Assembly: GCF_026341825.1 (NCBI RefSeq)
Contig: NZ_JAPENY010000002.1
Coordinates: forward strand, 930,001-994,000
From: Streptomyces sp. NBC_00620
GTDB lineage: Bacteria > Actinomycetota > Actinomycetes > Streptomycetales > Streptomycetaceae
Length of the DNA stretch: 64,000 nt
Direction of reading: 5' to 3'
Made by a program: the position numbers and the translations under genes. Shown here in pieces: positions 49,338-58,787 of the stretch. Position 1 is the stretch's first letter. Each line of letters starts with the position of its first letter. Below the pieces are notes generated by a model that saw only the letters and a list, made by a program, of their open reading frames with translations, made no database searches and had not been told where the DNA came from.

Positions 49338-50009
49338 CTACTGCGCGCCGGGGCGCACCAACCCGCTCTCGTACGCGTACACCGCCGCCTGTACCCGGTC
49401 GCGCAGCCCCAACTTGGTGAGGACGTGCCCGACATGCGTCTTGACGGTGGTCTCGCTGACGAACAGGTCGGCAGCGATCTCGGCGTTGGACAGTCCGCGC
49501 GCCACCAGCTTGAGCACCTCGACCTCGCGGTCGGTCAGCGTGTGCAGTGTGTCCGGCACCGGCTCGTCACCGGACGGCAGATGGCTCGCGTACTTGTCGA
49601 GCAGCCGGCGCGTGATGCTCGGCGCGAGCATGGCCTCACCCGAGGCGACCACCCGGATCGCCTGCACCAGCTCATTGGCCGGTGCGTCCTTGAGCAGAAA
49701 GCCGCTGGCGCCCGCGCGCAGCGCCTCCACCACGTACTCGTCGAGGTCGAAGGTCGTCAGCACCAGCACCTTCGCCGGACCGTCCCGGCCGGGGCCGGTG
49801 ATCTGCCGGGTCGCCTCGACACCGTCCATCCGCGGCATGCGGATGTCCATCAGAACCACATCGGGCTGCAGGGCGCGGACCTGGTCGAGCGCCTGGAGAC
49901 CGTCGCCGGCCTCGCCGACGACCGCAAGGTCCTGCTCCGCTTCCAGGATCATCCGGAAGCCGGTGCGCAGCAGTGGCTGGTCATCGACCAGTAGGACGCG
50001 GATGGCCAC
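49338..50009 (-). CDS. NarL/FixJ-family response regulator, orphan
   Basis: A 223-residue two-component regulator. Receiver: acidic pocket VLLVDDQ (Asp9, Asp10), phosphorylation site Asp55 in DVVLMDIRMPRMDG, Lys in GFLLKDAPA. Output: LuxR-type HTH (LTDREVEVLKLVARGLSNAEIAADLFVSETTVKTHVGHVLTKLG shortened here, residues about 155-200). GTG at 50009 with AAGGAG 6 nt upstream. No histidine kinase is adjacent, so the partner is unlinked. It lies 14 nt downstream of the RecB-like gene, which may be co-transcribed. Confidence 0.94.
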   Translation of the reverse strand: MAIRVLLVDDQPLLRTGFRMILEAEQDLAVVGEAGDGLQALDQVRALQPDVVLMDIRMPRMDGVEATRQITGPGRDGPAKVLVLTTFDLDEYVVEALRAGASGFLLKDAPANELVQAIRVVASGEAMLAPSITRRLLDKYASHLPSGDEPVPDTLHTLTDREVEVLKLVARGLSNAEIAADLFVSETTVKTHVGHVLTKLGLRDRVQAAVYAYESGLVRPGAQ

Positions 50010-50023
50010 GTAAGTCTCCTTCG

Positions 50024-50974
50024 CTAGTCCGGCCCCATTCTGCCCTGCGGGGTACCACCGGACTCCGGCGCCCTGACCTGCAGGGGGTAGGGCGGGGGAG
50101 TACCGCCGAATTCCGGACATACCGCTTGGTGATCGCACCAGCCGCAGAGTTTGGTGGGCCGGGGCCGCCAGTCGCCCGTCTCGGTGGCCTCCCGGATCGC
50201 GTCCCACAGCGCGTGCAGCTTGCGCTCGACGCGCTCCAGGTCCTCGATCACCGGGTCGTACGTCAGGACGTCACCGCTGCCGAGATAGACGAGCTGGAGC
50301 CGGCGCGGGACCACCTGCTTCAGCCGCCACACCACCAGGGCGTAGAACTTCATCTGGAACAGGGCACCCTCGGCGTACTCGGGTCTGGGGGCCTTGCCCG
50401 TCTTGTAGTCGACGATCCGCACCTCGCCCGTCGGCGCCACGTCGACACGGTCGATGATGCCGCGCAGCTTGAGCCCGGAATCGAGCCGCGCCTCGACGAA
50501 CAGCTCCCGCTCGGCGGGTTCGAGCCGGGTCGGGTCCTCCAGCGTGAACCAGCGCTCCACCAGCTGCTCGGCCTCGCCGAGCCAGCGCGCAAGACGCTCG
50601 CCCTCGGGATCGTCGGCGAACAGCTCCACGACCTCGGGCCGGGTCTCGCGCAGCCGGTCCCACTGGCCGGGGATCAACGACTTGGCGCGCGGCGCCGTAC
50701 GCTCCGTCGCAGGGGCGTCGAAGAGCCGCTCGAGCACCGCGTGCACCAGCGTGCCGCGGGTGGCCGCCTCGCTCGGCTTCTCTGGGAGCTTGTCGATCAC
50801 CCGGAACCGGTAGAGCAGCGGGCACTGCATGAAGTCGCTCGCGCGCGAGGGCGAAAGGGACGCGGGTGCCACGGCCGCCCGGGCCGCCACGGGTTCGCCG
50901 GGCTCGGCGCCGGTGCCGGTCCCGACCACGCCCTCGGCACTGGTCTCCACGACGCCCTCGGTGCTGGTTTCCAT
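50024..50974 (-). CDS. RecB-family PD-(D/E)XK nuclease with predicted Fe-S cluster
   Basis: A 316-residue nuclease. The first cysteine is in SDFMQCPLLYRFRV, followed by RGTLVHAVLERLF, the active-site Asp and Lys in GIIDRVD...VRIVDYKTGKAPR (Asp, E/D-x-K), and the cysteine triplet CGWCDHQAVCPEF. These four cysteines form the 4Fe-4S staple seen in AddB/RecB-type nucleases. Stand-alone members like this occur beside trmI in Mycobacterium (Rv2119, from memory). Role in DNA repair inferred; no helicase is adjacent. Confidence 0.9.
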   Translation of the reverse strand: METSTEGVVETSAEGVVGTGTGAEPGEPVAARAAVAPASLSPSRASDFMQCPLLYRFRVIDKLPEKPSEAATRGTLVHAVLERLFDAPATERTAPRAKSLIPGQWDRLRETRPEVVELFADDPEGERLARWLGEAEQLVERWFTLEDPTRLEPAERELFVEARLDSGLKLRGIIDRVDVAPTGEVRIVDYKTGKAPRPEYAEGALFQMKFYALVVWRLKQVVPRRLQLVYLGSGDVLTYDPVIEDLERVERKLHALWDAIREATETGDWRPRPTKLCGWCDHQAVCPEFGGTPPPYPLQVRAPESGGTPQGRMGPD

Positions 50975-51149
50975 GACGACAGACCTTACGGCTCACCACT
51001 GACAGTGACCCACCCGCGGCTCGTGCGACGGCGCGGAAAACAGAGGGGGTGCCGGGGCGGAACGCATCGCGACGGCCGCATACCATCGACCACAGACCCT
51101 CCTGCTCCGCATGATCGGGAGCGGGGGACGCTTCGAACGAGGGGACATC

Positions 51150-52721
51150 GTGGACGAGAGCGGCGGGAGCGGGCAGCCGCGGTCCGGTACCGACGAAGCG
51201 ACCGAGCGCCACGAGGGGCCCCAGGCCTCCACGGGTCCGGCCGCGGACGCCCCGCGCCCCGGACCGGAGAGTCCGGAGGACCCCACCGGGCCCAAGCCCA
51301 CGGAGCCGGGCGGCAGCACCGAGACCCCGCGACCCGCGGAGGGGACCGAGCCTGCCACCCGTCCCTCGGACGAGTCCCCGGCCACCCCCCGTCCCTCCGA
51401 CGAGCCCCCGGCCACCCCCCGTCCCTCCGACGAGCCCCCGGCCCACCCTGACCCCACGGACGACACCCCTTCGCACTTTGGTGCCCCGAGTGACCCCGAG
51501 ACCACGGGATCCGCCCGGACCTTTGCCAAGTCCGGCTCCGGCAAGGGACGGCCACCGCGGCGCGAGAAGGGACCCGGCGGCGGGCTGCTCATGGGACGTC
51601 CCTTCGGCGTACCCGTGTACGTGGCGCCCAGCTGGTTCCTCGTCGCCGCCCTGATCACCTGGGTGTTCGGCGGCCAACTCGACCGTGTGCTGCCCGAGCT
51701 CGGCGCCCTGCGCTACCTCGTCTCCCTCTTCTTCGCGGTTGCCTTCTACGCCTCCGTACTCGTCCACGAGCTCGCCCACACGGTCGCCGCCCTGCGCTTC
51801 GGGCTGCCGGTGCGCCGGATCCAGCTGCAGTTCTTCGGCGGGGTGTCGGAGATCGAGAAGGAGTCCGAGACCCCGGGCCGGGAGTTCGTGCTGGCCTTCG
51901 TCGGGCCGCTGCTCTCCCTCGTCCTCTCCGGTGTCTTCTACCTCGCCATGCAGACCGTCGAGCCGGGCACCGTGCCCGGCGTCCTGCTCGGCGGCCTGAT
52001 GATCTCCAACCTGATCGTGGCCGTCTTCAACCTGCTGCCCGGGCTGCCCCTCGACGGCGGCCGCATGCTCCGCGCCGTCGTCTGGAAGATCACCGGCAAG
52101 CCGATGAGCGGCACGATCGCCGCCGCCTGGGTGGGCCGCGCCCTTGCCGTCTCGGTACTGATCGGGCTGCCCCTGCTGACCCAGTCCGGAGCACTCGGCG
52201 ACGCCTCCGAGGACATCGGCGGCATGGACACCGTCATGGACGCGCTGCTCGCCGCCATCCTCGCCGCGATCATCTGGACCGGCGCCGGAAACAGCCTCCG
52301 GATGGCCCGCCTGCGCGAACACCTCCCGGAACTGCGCGCCCGCGCGCTCACCCGGCGCGCGGTCCCGGTCGAGACCAGCACCCCGCTCTCGGAGGCGCTG
52401 CGCCGCGCCAACGACGCGGGCGCCCGCGCCCTGGTCGTGGTCGACGCCGACGGCCAACCGCTGTCCCTCGTCCGCGAGGCCGCCATCGTCGGCGTACCCG
52501 AGCACCGCCGCCCCTGGGTCGCGGTCAGCGGCCTCGCCCAGGACCTCACCGACGGCATGCGGGTCTCCGCCGAGCTCGCCGGCGAGGACCTCCTCGACGC
52601 CCTGCGCGCGAACCCCGCCACCGAGTACCTGGTGGTCGAGGAGTCCGGCGAGATCTACGGCGTCCTGTCCGCCGCCGACGTGGAGCGCGCCTTCGTGAAG
52701 GCCATGGCCCGCCCCTCCTAG
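51150..52721 (+). CDS. site-2 protease (M50) with C-terminal CBS domains
   Basis: A 523-residue intramembrane metalloprotease. Residues 1-140 are disordered and Pro/Glu/Ser/Thr-rich with three near-identical PATPRPSDEP repeats. Membrane region: HExxH motif in SVLVHELAHTVAALRFG, LQFFGGVSEIEKE, and the third ligand in FNLLPGLPLDGGRMLRAV. Last 130 residues contain two CBS-like units. Such S2P enzymes cleave membrane-anchored regulators. The GTG at 51150 has GAGGGG upstream; the earlier ATG in the frame has no SD. Divergent from the RecB-like nuclease. Confidence 0.92.
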   Translation: MDESGGSGQPRSGTDEATERHEGPQASTGPAADAPRPGPESPEDPTGPKPTEPGGSTETPRPAEGTEPATRPSDESPATPRPSDEPPATPRPSDEPPAHPDPTDDTPSHFGAPSDPETTGSARTFAKSGSGKGRPPRREKGPGGGLLMGRPFGVPVYVAPSWFLVAALITWVFGGQLDRVLPELGALRYLVSLFFAVAFYASVLVHELAHTVAALRFGLPVRRIQLQFFGGVSEIEKESETPGREFVLAFVGPLLSLVLSGVFYLAMQTVEPGTVPGVLLGGLMISNLIVAVFNLLPGLPLDGGRMLRAVVWKITGKPMSGTIAAAWVGRALAVSVLIGLPLLTQSGALGDASEDIGGMDTVMDALLAAILAAIIWTGAGNSLRMARLREHLPELRARALTRRAVPVETSTPLSEALRRANDAGARALVVVDADGQPLSLVREAAIVGVPEHRRPWVAVSGLAQDLTDGMRVSAELAGEDLLDALRANPATEYLVVEESGEIYGVLSAADVERAFVKAMARPS

Positions 52722-52774
52722 TGGTGGCCCGCGGAGTGGTCCACGGCCCCGTCCAGGACCGGTAGGCTGGTCAC

Positions 52775-53677
52775 ATGTCCGAACCGACCGGTGCCGCCCG
52801 CAGGCGCGGGCCCTTCAAGGTCGGGGACCAGGTTCAGCTGACCGACCCCAAGGGCCGCCACTACACGTTCACGCTCGAAGCCGGAAAGAACTTTCACACC
52901 CACAAAGGTTCCTTCCCGCACGACGAGCTGATCGGTGCTCCCGAGGGCAGCGTTGTCCGCACCACGGGGAACGTCGCCTATCTCGCGCTGCGCCCCCTGC
53001 TCCCCGACTACGTCCTGTCCATGCCCCGCGGCGCCGCCGTGGTCTACCCCAAGGACGCGGGGCAGATCCTGGCCTTCGCCGACATCTTCCCCGGCGCCCG
53101 CGTCGTGGAGGCGGGCGTCGGCTCCGGCTCCCTCAGTGCCTTCCTGCTGCGCGCCATCGGCGACCAGGGAATGCTGCACTCCTACGAGCGCCGCGAGGAC
53201 TTCGCCGAGATCGCCCAGCAGAACGTGGAGCGCTACTTCGGCGACAAGCACCCCGCCTGGCAGCTCACCGTGGGCGACCTCCAGGACAACCTGTCGGACA
53301 CCGACGTCGACCGCGTCATCCTCGACATGCTGGCCCCCTGGGAGTGCCTGGAGGCCGTCTCCAAGGCGCTCGTCCCGGGCGGCATCCTCTGCTGCTACGT
53401 CGCCACCACCACCCAGCTCGCGCGGACCGTCGAGTCCATCCGCGAGATCGGCTCCTTCAACGAGCCGACCGCCTGGGAGTCGATGGTCCGCAACTGGCAC
53501 GTCGAGGGCCTGGCCGTCCGCCCGGACCACCGGATGATCGGCCACACCGGCTTCCTGCTCACCGCCCGCCGCCTCGCGGACGGAGTCGAGCCGCCCATGC
53601 GCCGCCGCCGCCCCTCCAAGGGCGCCTACGGCGACGACTACACCGGTCCGAACGCCGACGGCGGCATGGGCCGCTGA
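52775..53677 (+). CDS. trmI: tRNA (adenine-N1)-methyltransferase
   Basis: A 300-residue class I SAM-dependent methyltransferase producing m1A58 in the tRNA T-loop. N-terminal TrmI beta domain (RRGPFKVGDQVQLTDPKGRHY), ITGxxx region SMPRGAAVVYPKDAGQI, SAM motif I RVVEAGVGSGSLSAFLLRA (about 108-126), and motif IV RVILDMLAPWECLE. Ends in a basic/disordered tail. Its mycobacterial counterpart Rv2118c is next to the proteasome region. TAGGCT at 52762-52767 could be a -10, with a very short leader. Confidence 0.95.
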   Translation: MSEPTGAARRRGPFKVGDQVQLTDPKGRHYTFTLEAGKNFHTHKGSFPHDELIGAPEGSVVRTTGNVAYLALRPLLPDYVLSMPRGAAVVYPKDAGQILAFADIFPGARVVEAGVGSGSLSAFLLRAIGDQGMLHSYERREDFAEIAQQNVERYFGDKHPAWQLTVGDLQDNLSDTDVDRVILDMLAPWECLEAVSKALVPGGILCCYVATTTQLARTVESIREIGSFNEPTAWESMVRNWHVEGLAVRPDHRMIGHTGFLLTARRLADGVEPPMRRRRPSKGAYGDDYTGPNADGGMGR

Positions 53678-53696
53678 GGTAACCAACGCACCACAA

Positions 53697-53738
53697 CTGT
53701 GGCCGAGTTCCCGGGACAGCCGGGGAACTCGGCCACAG
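53697..53738 (+). terminator. terminator of trmI
   Basis: A perfect 16-bp stem (53697-53712 with 53723-53738) with a 10-nt loop. Confidence 0.85.
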
Positions 53739-53875
53739 TGCTTTCCTGTTGACGCGCCGCCAGAACTCCGTCGGAAGTCCCTCAGAAGTCCTGACCCCGC
53801 CGTTCCACCGCACTGTGACGTGTGGCACCATGCGGGACACCCCCACCGGCACAGCCCTCACAGGAGACACTCCTA

Positions 53876-54454
53876 GTGCAGCAATCCGCCGTCCCGGAAC
53901 TGGCACACACGCACACCAGCCCCATCCAGTGGGTCGCCACGGCCACCGCCATCGCCGGAGTCGTCGCGTTCTCCTCCGTACTGCAGCCCGACCCGGCGAC
54001 AGCGGCCCAGGCCGCCGGTCCCGGCGCGAAGCCGGCCCAAGCCTCCGCCGCGGCTCCCGATCCGTCCGGCGTCGACTTCCCGATCGAGTGCGGGCCCACC
54101 AAAGTCCTCGTCCAGAAGAAGGCCTCTGGAGACCTCGACGGCGACGGGCGCCCGGAGACCGTCGCCGTGGTCCGCTGCGACGCGGGCTCGGGGACCCCGC
54201 CCAACGGCGTCTACGTCCTCACCCAGGCCGCGGACGAGGCCAAGCCCCGCGTCGTGGCCACCCTGGTCGACCCCAAGGACCGCCTGAGCGTCACCGACTT
54301 CGCGCTGAGTGACGACGCCGTCACCGCCACACTCCTCGGCTACTCCTCGTCCGACGTACCGAGTTGCTGCCCGGACGTGAAGGATCTCGCCAAGTGGCAG
54401 TGGACGAACGGCGCGTTCGTCCGCTCGACACCCGCCGGAGCCCAGGGCGTCTGA
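53876..54454 (+). CDS. exported/anchored hypothetical protein
   Basis: A 192-residue protein. N-terminal polar 15-20 residues, one hydrophobic segment PIQWVATATAIAGVVAFSSVL (about 19-39, shown shortened in the notes), an Ala/Pro linker, then an extracytoplasmic domain of about 130 residues. The extracellular part has KKASGDLDGDGRPETVAVVRC, with DxDxDG spacing like a calcium-binding FG-GAP/dockerin loop, and a SCCPDVKDLAKWQWTNGAF segment with a vicinal Cys pair. GTG at 53876 with AGGAG 9 nt upstream. No family name recognised. Confidence 0.82.
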   Translation: MQQSAVPELAHTHTSPIQWVATATAIAGVVAFSSVLQPDPATAAQAAGPGAKPAQASAAAPDPSGVDFPIECGPTKVLVQKKASGDLDGDGRPETVAVVRCDAGSGTPPNGVYVLTQAADEAKPRVVATLVDPKDRLSVTDFALSDDAVTATLLGYSSSDVPSCCPDVKDLAKWQWTNGAFVRSTPAGAQGV

Positions 54455-54483
54455 ACGCCCTCCGAAGCTCCGGGCATATGAGA

Positions 54484-54508
54484 ACACCCTCCGCGCCGCG
54501 GAGGGTGT
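54484..54508. terminator. bidirectional terminator before the ferredoxin gene
   Basis: A perfect 11-bp stem (54484-54494 with 54498-54508), 3-nt loop. Confidence 0.7.
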
Positions 54509-54546
54509 GAGAAAACAGACTTCGGTGACGCCGGGTGCACCTCAGG

Positions 54547-54852
54547 TCACTCCGCGTCAGGTCCGTACACCTCGACCTTGTCCGAAACCCGACGTACGTG
54601 GATACAGTCGCCCGGACACTCCTTCGCGGAGTCCGTCACATCGCGCAGAAGCGGCAGCGGTACGGGCGTTGTGGCGCCCGGGACCTGCAGCAGTTCGTCG
54701 CCTGAGCCCTTCACGTACGCCAGGCCGTCAATGTCCAGCTCAAAGACCTCGGGCGCGTACTGGACGCAGATCCCGTCTCCGGTACAGAGATCCTGGTCGA
54801 TCCAGACCTCGAGCTCCTCGGCGCCGACTCCGGCCTCCTGCTGCACGGTCAC
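54547..54852 (-). CDS. ferredoxin (CxxDxxC type, single cluster)
   Basis: A 101-residue acidic electron-transfer protein. Cluster ligands: Cys23-T-G-Asp26-G-I-Cys29 and Cys79 in KECPGDC. The CxxDxxC arrangement, with Asp in place of the second Cys, is that of Pyrococcus furiosus-type ferredoxins that hold a 3Fe-4S or 4Fe-4S cluster; Cys83 may be a spare. It is larger than P450-associated 3Fe ferredoxins. No redox enzyme is adjacent. It is divergent from arc, across 254 bp. Confidence 0.9.
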   Translation of the reverse strand: MTVQQEAGVGAEELEVWIDQDLCTGDGICVQYAPEVFELDIDGLAYVKGSGDELLQVPGATTPVPLPLLRDVTDSAKECPGDCIHVRRVSDKVEVYGPDAE

Positions 54853-55106
54853 TTCTCCTGCCGTTTCCTGCGCCGAACGACCCGATATCCCTGCAAGTCG
54901 GGCCAGCTCTGACGGGTGTTGAACACTTCGACCCTACCTCCGTCCGCTTCCCAATCATGTTGGGTGGGTATTCCACTGGCGTGAGGGAGAGCGCAAGGGT
55001 GAAGATCGGACACACCCCGACAGTCTTTGTGATCTAGGGGTTTCAATCGACACCCACCCAGGTAGGGTCTGGAAGCGTCCAGCTCCCCTTGGAGGAGGTG
55101 AGGACC

Positions 55107-56873
55107 GTGGCAGCCCACGACGACGACATGAACCGCGGCATCCGCCCGGGAAGAGGGTCCGATGACCCCGCCGGGCAGATTGCCTACCTTGAGCAGGAGA
55201 TCGCCGTCCTGCGACGCAAGCTCGCCGACTCTCCGCGACACACGAGGATTCTCGAAGAGCGGATCGTCGAGTTGCAGACGAACCTGGCCGGCGTGTCCGC
55301 TCAGAACGAGCGGCTCGCCAACACGCTCCGTGAGGCCCGCGACCAGATCGTGGCCCTCAAGGAAGAGGTCGACCGGCTCGCACAGCCGCCGGCGGGCTTC
55401 GGTGTCTTCCTCGTGGCCAACGAGGACGGCACGGCGGACATCTTCACCGGGGGCCGCAAGCTCCGGGTGAACGTCAGCCCCAGCGTGGAGCTCGAAGAGC
55501 TCAGGCGCGGCCAGGAAGTGATGCTCAACGAAGCTCTCAACGTGGTCGAGGCCATGGAGTACGAGAGCGTCGGTGAGATCGTCACCCTCAAGGAGATCCT
55601 CGAGGACGGCGAACGCGCCCTGGTACAGGGGCACACCGACGAGGAAAGGGTGGTGCGGCTCGCCGAGCCGCTCCTGGACGTCGTCATCCGCCCTGGCGAC
55701 GCCCTGCTTCTCGAACCCCGTTCCGGCTATGTCTACGAAGTCGTTCCGAAGAGCGAGGTCGAGGAACTCGTCCTCGAAGAGGTCCCGGACATCGGCTACG
55801 AGCAGATCGGCGGCCTGGGCAACCAGATCGAGATGATCCGCGACGCGGTCGAGCTCCCGTACCTCTACCCCGATCTGTACAAGGAGCACGAACTGCGGCC
55901 GCCCAAGGGCGTCCTGCTGTACGGGCCCCCCGGATGCGGAAAGACCCTCATCGCCAAGGCCGTCGCCAACTCGCTGGCCAAGAAGGTCGCGGAGGTCACC
56001 GGGCAGGGCGCCGGCAAGAGCTTCTTCCTCAACATCAAGGGCCCCGAGCTCCTGAACAAGTACGTCGGTGAGACCGAGCGGCAGATCCGCCTCGTCTTCC
56101 AGCGTGCACGTGAGAAGGCCAGCGAGGGCACCCCCGTCATCGTCTTCTTCGACGAGATGGAGTCCCTCTTCCGCACCCGTGGATCAGGCGTCAGCTCGGA
56201 CGTGGAGAACACCATCGTCCCCCAGCTGCTCGCCGAGATCGACGGCGTGGAGGGCCTGGAGAACGTGGTCGTGATCGGCGCCTCGAACCGCGAGGACATG
56301 ATCGACCCCGCCATCCTCCGCCCCGGCCGACTCGATGTGAAGATCAAGATCGAGCGCCCGGATGCCGAGGCCGCGAAGGACATCTTCGCGAAATACCTCA
56401 CCGAGCGACTTCCGCTGCACTCCGACGACCTCGGTGAGCACGGCGGTGACCGGGCGGCGACGGTCAACAACATGATCCAGACCGCCGTGGAGCACATGTA
56501 CGACGAGTCCGAGGAGAACCGCTTCCTCGAGGTCACGTACGCCAACGGCGACAAGGAAGTCCTGTACTTCAAGGACTTCAACTCCGGCGCCATGATCGAG
56601 AACATCGTCGGCCGCGCCAAGAAGGCGGCCATCAAGGCCTTCCTCGACCAGAACCAGAAGGGTATTCGGGTCTCCCACCTCCTCCAGGCATGCGTGGACG
56701 AGTTCAAGGAGAACGAGGACCTGCCGAACACCACCAACCCGGACGACTGGGCCCGAATCTCCGGCAAGAAGGGCGAACGGATCGTTTACATCCGTACCCT
56801 GGTCACCGGAAAGCAGGGCGCGGACACCGGACGCTCCATCGACACGGTGGCCAACACCGGTCAGTACCTGTAA
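55107..56873 (+). CDS. arc: proteasome-associated AAA ATPase (ARC/Mpa)
   Basis: A 588-residue unfoldase that recruits pupylated proteins to the 20S proteasome. Order: N-terminal coiled coil that binds Pup (about 25-95), two OB folds (about 96-240), AAA domain with Walker A GPPGCGKT (273-280), Walker B VIVFFDEMESLF and Arg finger region LRPGRLD. The C-terminus is TGQYL, the penultimate-Tyr gate-opening tail. The GTG at 55107 follows GGAGGAGGTGAGG. A -10-like TAGGGT is at 55063-55068. Head of the proteasome locus. Confidence 0.97.
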   Translation: MAAHDDDMNRGIRPGRGSDDPAGQIAYLEQEIAVLRRKLADSPRHTRILEERIVELQTNLAGVSAQNERLANTLREARDQIVALKEEVDRLAQPPAGFGVFLVANEDGTADIFTGGRKLRVNVSPSVELEELRRGQEVMLNEALNVVEAMEYESVGEIVTLKEILEDGERALVQGHTDEERVVRLAEPLLDVVIRPGDALLLEPRSGYVYEVVPKSEVEELVLEEVPDIGYEQIGGLGNQIEMIRDAVELPYLYPDLYKEHELRPPKGVLLYGPPGCGKTLIAKAVANSLAKKVAEVTGQGAGKSFFLNIKGPELLNKYVGETERQIRLVFQRAREKASEGTPVIVFFDEMESLFRTRGSGVSSDVENTIVPQLLAEIDGVEGLENVVVIGASNREDMIDPAILRPGRLDVKIKIERPDAEAAKDIFAKYLTERLPLHSDDLGEHGGDRAATVNNMIQTAVEHMYDESEENRFLEVTYANGDKEVLYFKDFNSGAMIENIVGRAKKAAIKAFLDQNQKGIRVSHLLQACVDEFKENEDLPNTTNPDDWARISGKKGERIVYIRTLVTGKQGADTGRSIDTVANTGQYL

Positions 56874-56882
56874 AAGACAGGG

Positions 56883-56925
56883 CGGCTGCGGGTGCCCTTC
56901 GCGGGTACCCGCAGCCGACTGTTTT
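56883..56925 (+). terminator. terminator of arc
   Basis: A perfect 11-bp stem (56883-56893 with 56907-56917) with a 13-nt loop, followed by ACTGTTTTT. Indicates that arc is transcribed apart from dop-pup-prcBA. Confidence 0.85.
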
Positions 56926-57107
56926 TCGGGTCAAGGCTGGAGCGAGGCAATGACGCAAATGATCTCCCCACCAGCGCAAAGGCGCTCTAGGCTCTTTCGT
57001 ACCGCCGAGTCGCGCGTTGCGGGGTCGGGCACCGCACACGCACCGGAGCACCAGCGGTACTTGAGCAGCGTCCCCGACCGAGGACGCTGCCGGGCAAGGA
57101 GGGCCGC

Positions 57108-58619
57108 ATGACCGTACGGCGAGTAATGGGCATCGAAACGGAGTACGGGATCTCCGTCCCCGGCCACCCCAACGCCAATGCCATGCTCACCTCGTCCCAG
57201 ATCGTCAACGCGTACGCGGCGGCGATGCACCGGGCCCGGCGGGCCCGCTGGGACTTCGAGGAGGAGAACCCGCTGCGGGACGCGCGGGGCTTCGACCTCG
57301 CCCGCGAGGCCGCCGACTCCAGCCAGCTCACCGACGAGGACATCGGTCTGGCCAACGTCATCCTCACCAACGGGGCGCGGCTGTACGTGGACCACGCACA
57401 CCCGGAGTACAGCTCGCCGGAGGTCACCAACCCGCTGGACGCCGTCCTGTGGGACAAGGCCGGCGAGCGCATCATGGCGGAGGCCGCGGAGCGCGCGGCC
57501 CAGCTCCCCGGCGCCCAGCCGATCCACCTCTACAAGAACAACACCGACAACAAGGGCGCCTCGTACGGCACGCACGAGAACTACCTGATGAAGCGGGAGA
57601 CCCCCTTCTCGGACATCGTGCGCCACCTCACGCCGTTCTTCGTCTCACGCCAGGTCGTCACCGGAGCGGGCCGCGTCGGTATCGGTCAGGACGGGCACGA
57701 GCACGGCTTCCAGCTCAGCCAGCGCTCCGACTACTTCGAGGTCGAGGTGGGCCTGGAGACCACCCTGAAGCGCCCGATCATCAACACCCGCGACGAGCCG
57801 CACGCGGACGCCGAGAAGTACCGCAGGCTGCACGTGATCATCGGCGACGCGAACCTTTCCGAGATCTCGACCTATCTGAAGCTGGGCACGACGGCCCTGG
57901 TCCTCTCGATGATCGAGGACGGCTTCATCGCCGTGGACCTGGCGGTCGACCAGCCCGTACGCACTCTCCACCAGGTCTCGCACGACCCCACGCTCAAGCG
58001 ACTGGTCACGCTCCGCAGCGGCCGGACACTCACCGCTGTCCAGCTGCAGATGGAGTACTTCGAGCTGTCCCGCAAGTACGTGGAGGAACGGTTCGGGTCG
58101 GACGCCGACGAGCAGACCGTGGACGTCCTGCTCCGCTGGGAGGACACTCTTAACCGCCTGGAGAACGACCCGATGAGCCTCTCCGGAGAGCTCGACTGGG
58201 TCGCCAAGCGGGAGGTCATGGAGGGCTACCAGCGCCGTGACGGCCTCGACTGGGACGCCGCCCGGCTGCACCTGGTCGACCTCCAGTACGCCGACGTACG
58301 CGCCGAGAAGGGCATCTACAACCGTCTCGCGGCGCGCGGCAAGATGAAGCGACTCCTGGACGAGCAGGACGTCGAGAGGGCCCGTACGAAGCCGCCTGAG
58401 GACACCCGTGCCTACTTCCGCGGACGCTGCCTGGAGCAGTACGCGGACGACGTCGCGGCGGCCTCGTGGGACTCGGTGATCTTCGATCTGCCGGGCCGGG
58501 ACTCGCTCCAGCGCGTCCCAACCCTTGAGCCGCTTCGCGGAACGCGTAATCACGTCAAGGAGCTCCTCGACCGCTGCCGCACGGCTGAAGACCTGGTCAA
58601 GGTCCTGTCGGGCGGCTGA
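57108..58619 (+). CDS. dop: depupylase / Pup deamidase
   Basis: A 503-residue carboxylate-amine-ligase-like protein. The N-terminal ATP/Mg motif is RRVMGIETEYGIS (GxExE). LYVDHAHPEYSSPEV, HLYKNNTDNKGASYGTHENYL and the Dop-specific insert region DEDIGLANVILTNG after EENPLRDARGF separate it from PafA. It cleaves Pup from substrates; in species with a C-terminal Gln it also deamidates Pup. Here Pup already ends in Glu, so only depupylation is needed. It is the paralogue of pafA at 63502. GAGGGCC SD region weak; ATG at 57108. Confidence 0.96.
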   Translation: MTVRRVMGIETEYGISVPGHPNANAMLTSSQIVNAYAAAMHRARRARWDFEEENPLRDARGFDLAREAADSSQLTDEDIGLANVILTNGARLYVDHAHPEYSSPEVTNPLDAVLWDKAGERIMAEAAERAAQLPGAQPIHLYKNNTDNKGASYGTHENYLMKRETPFSDIVRHLTPFFVSRQVVTGAGRVGIGQDGHEHGFQLSQRSDYFEVEVGLETTLKRPIINTRDEPHADAEKYRRLHVIIGDANLSEISTYLKLGTTALVLSMIEDGFIAVDLAVDQPVRTLHQVSHDPTLKRLVTLRSGRTLTAVQLQMEYFELSRKYVEERFGSDADEQTVDVLLRWEDTLNRLENDPMSLSGELDWVAKREVMEGYQRRDGLDWDAARLHLVDLQYADVRAEKGIYNRLAARGKMKRLLDEQDVERARTKPPEDTRAYFRGRCLEQYADDVAAASWDSVIFDLPGRDSLQRVPTLEPLRGTRNHVKELLDRCRTAEDLVKVLSGG

Positions 58620-58787
58620 GCGGCCGCGCCGGGGCCTGCACGGCCGAAGCGGCGGATCGGGGTGGAAAGAAGCCGCGTCCGGGAATCATCGAGGTGGCTC
58701 CCGGACGTTGTAGCAACTGCGGGGCCGATGTCGGACCCTGCTTGTAGGGTCTGATCAAGAACGTCGAACCGAGCGGGGTGAGGGTTT

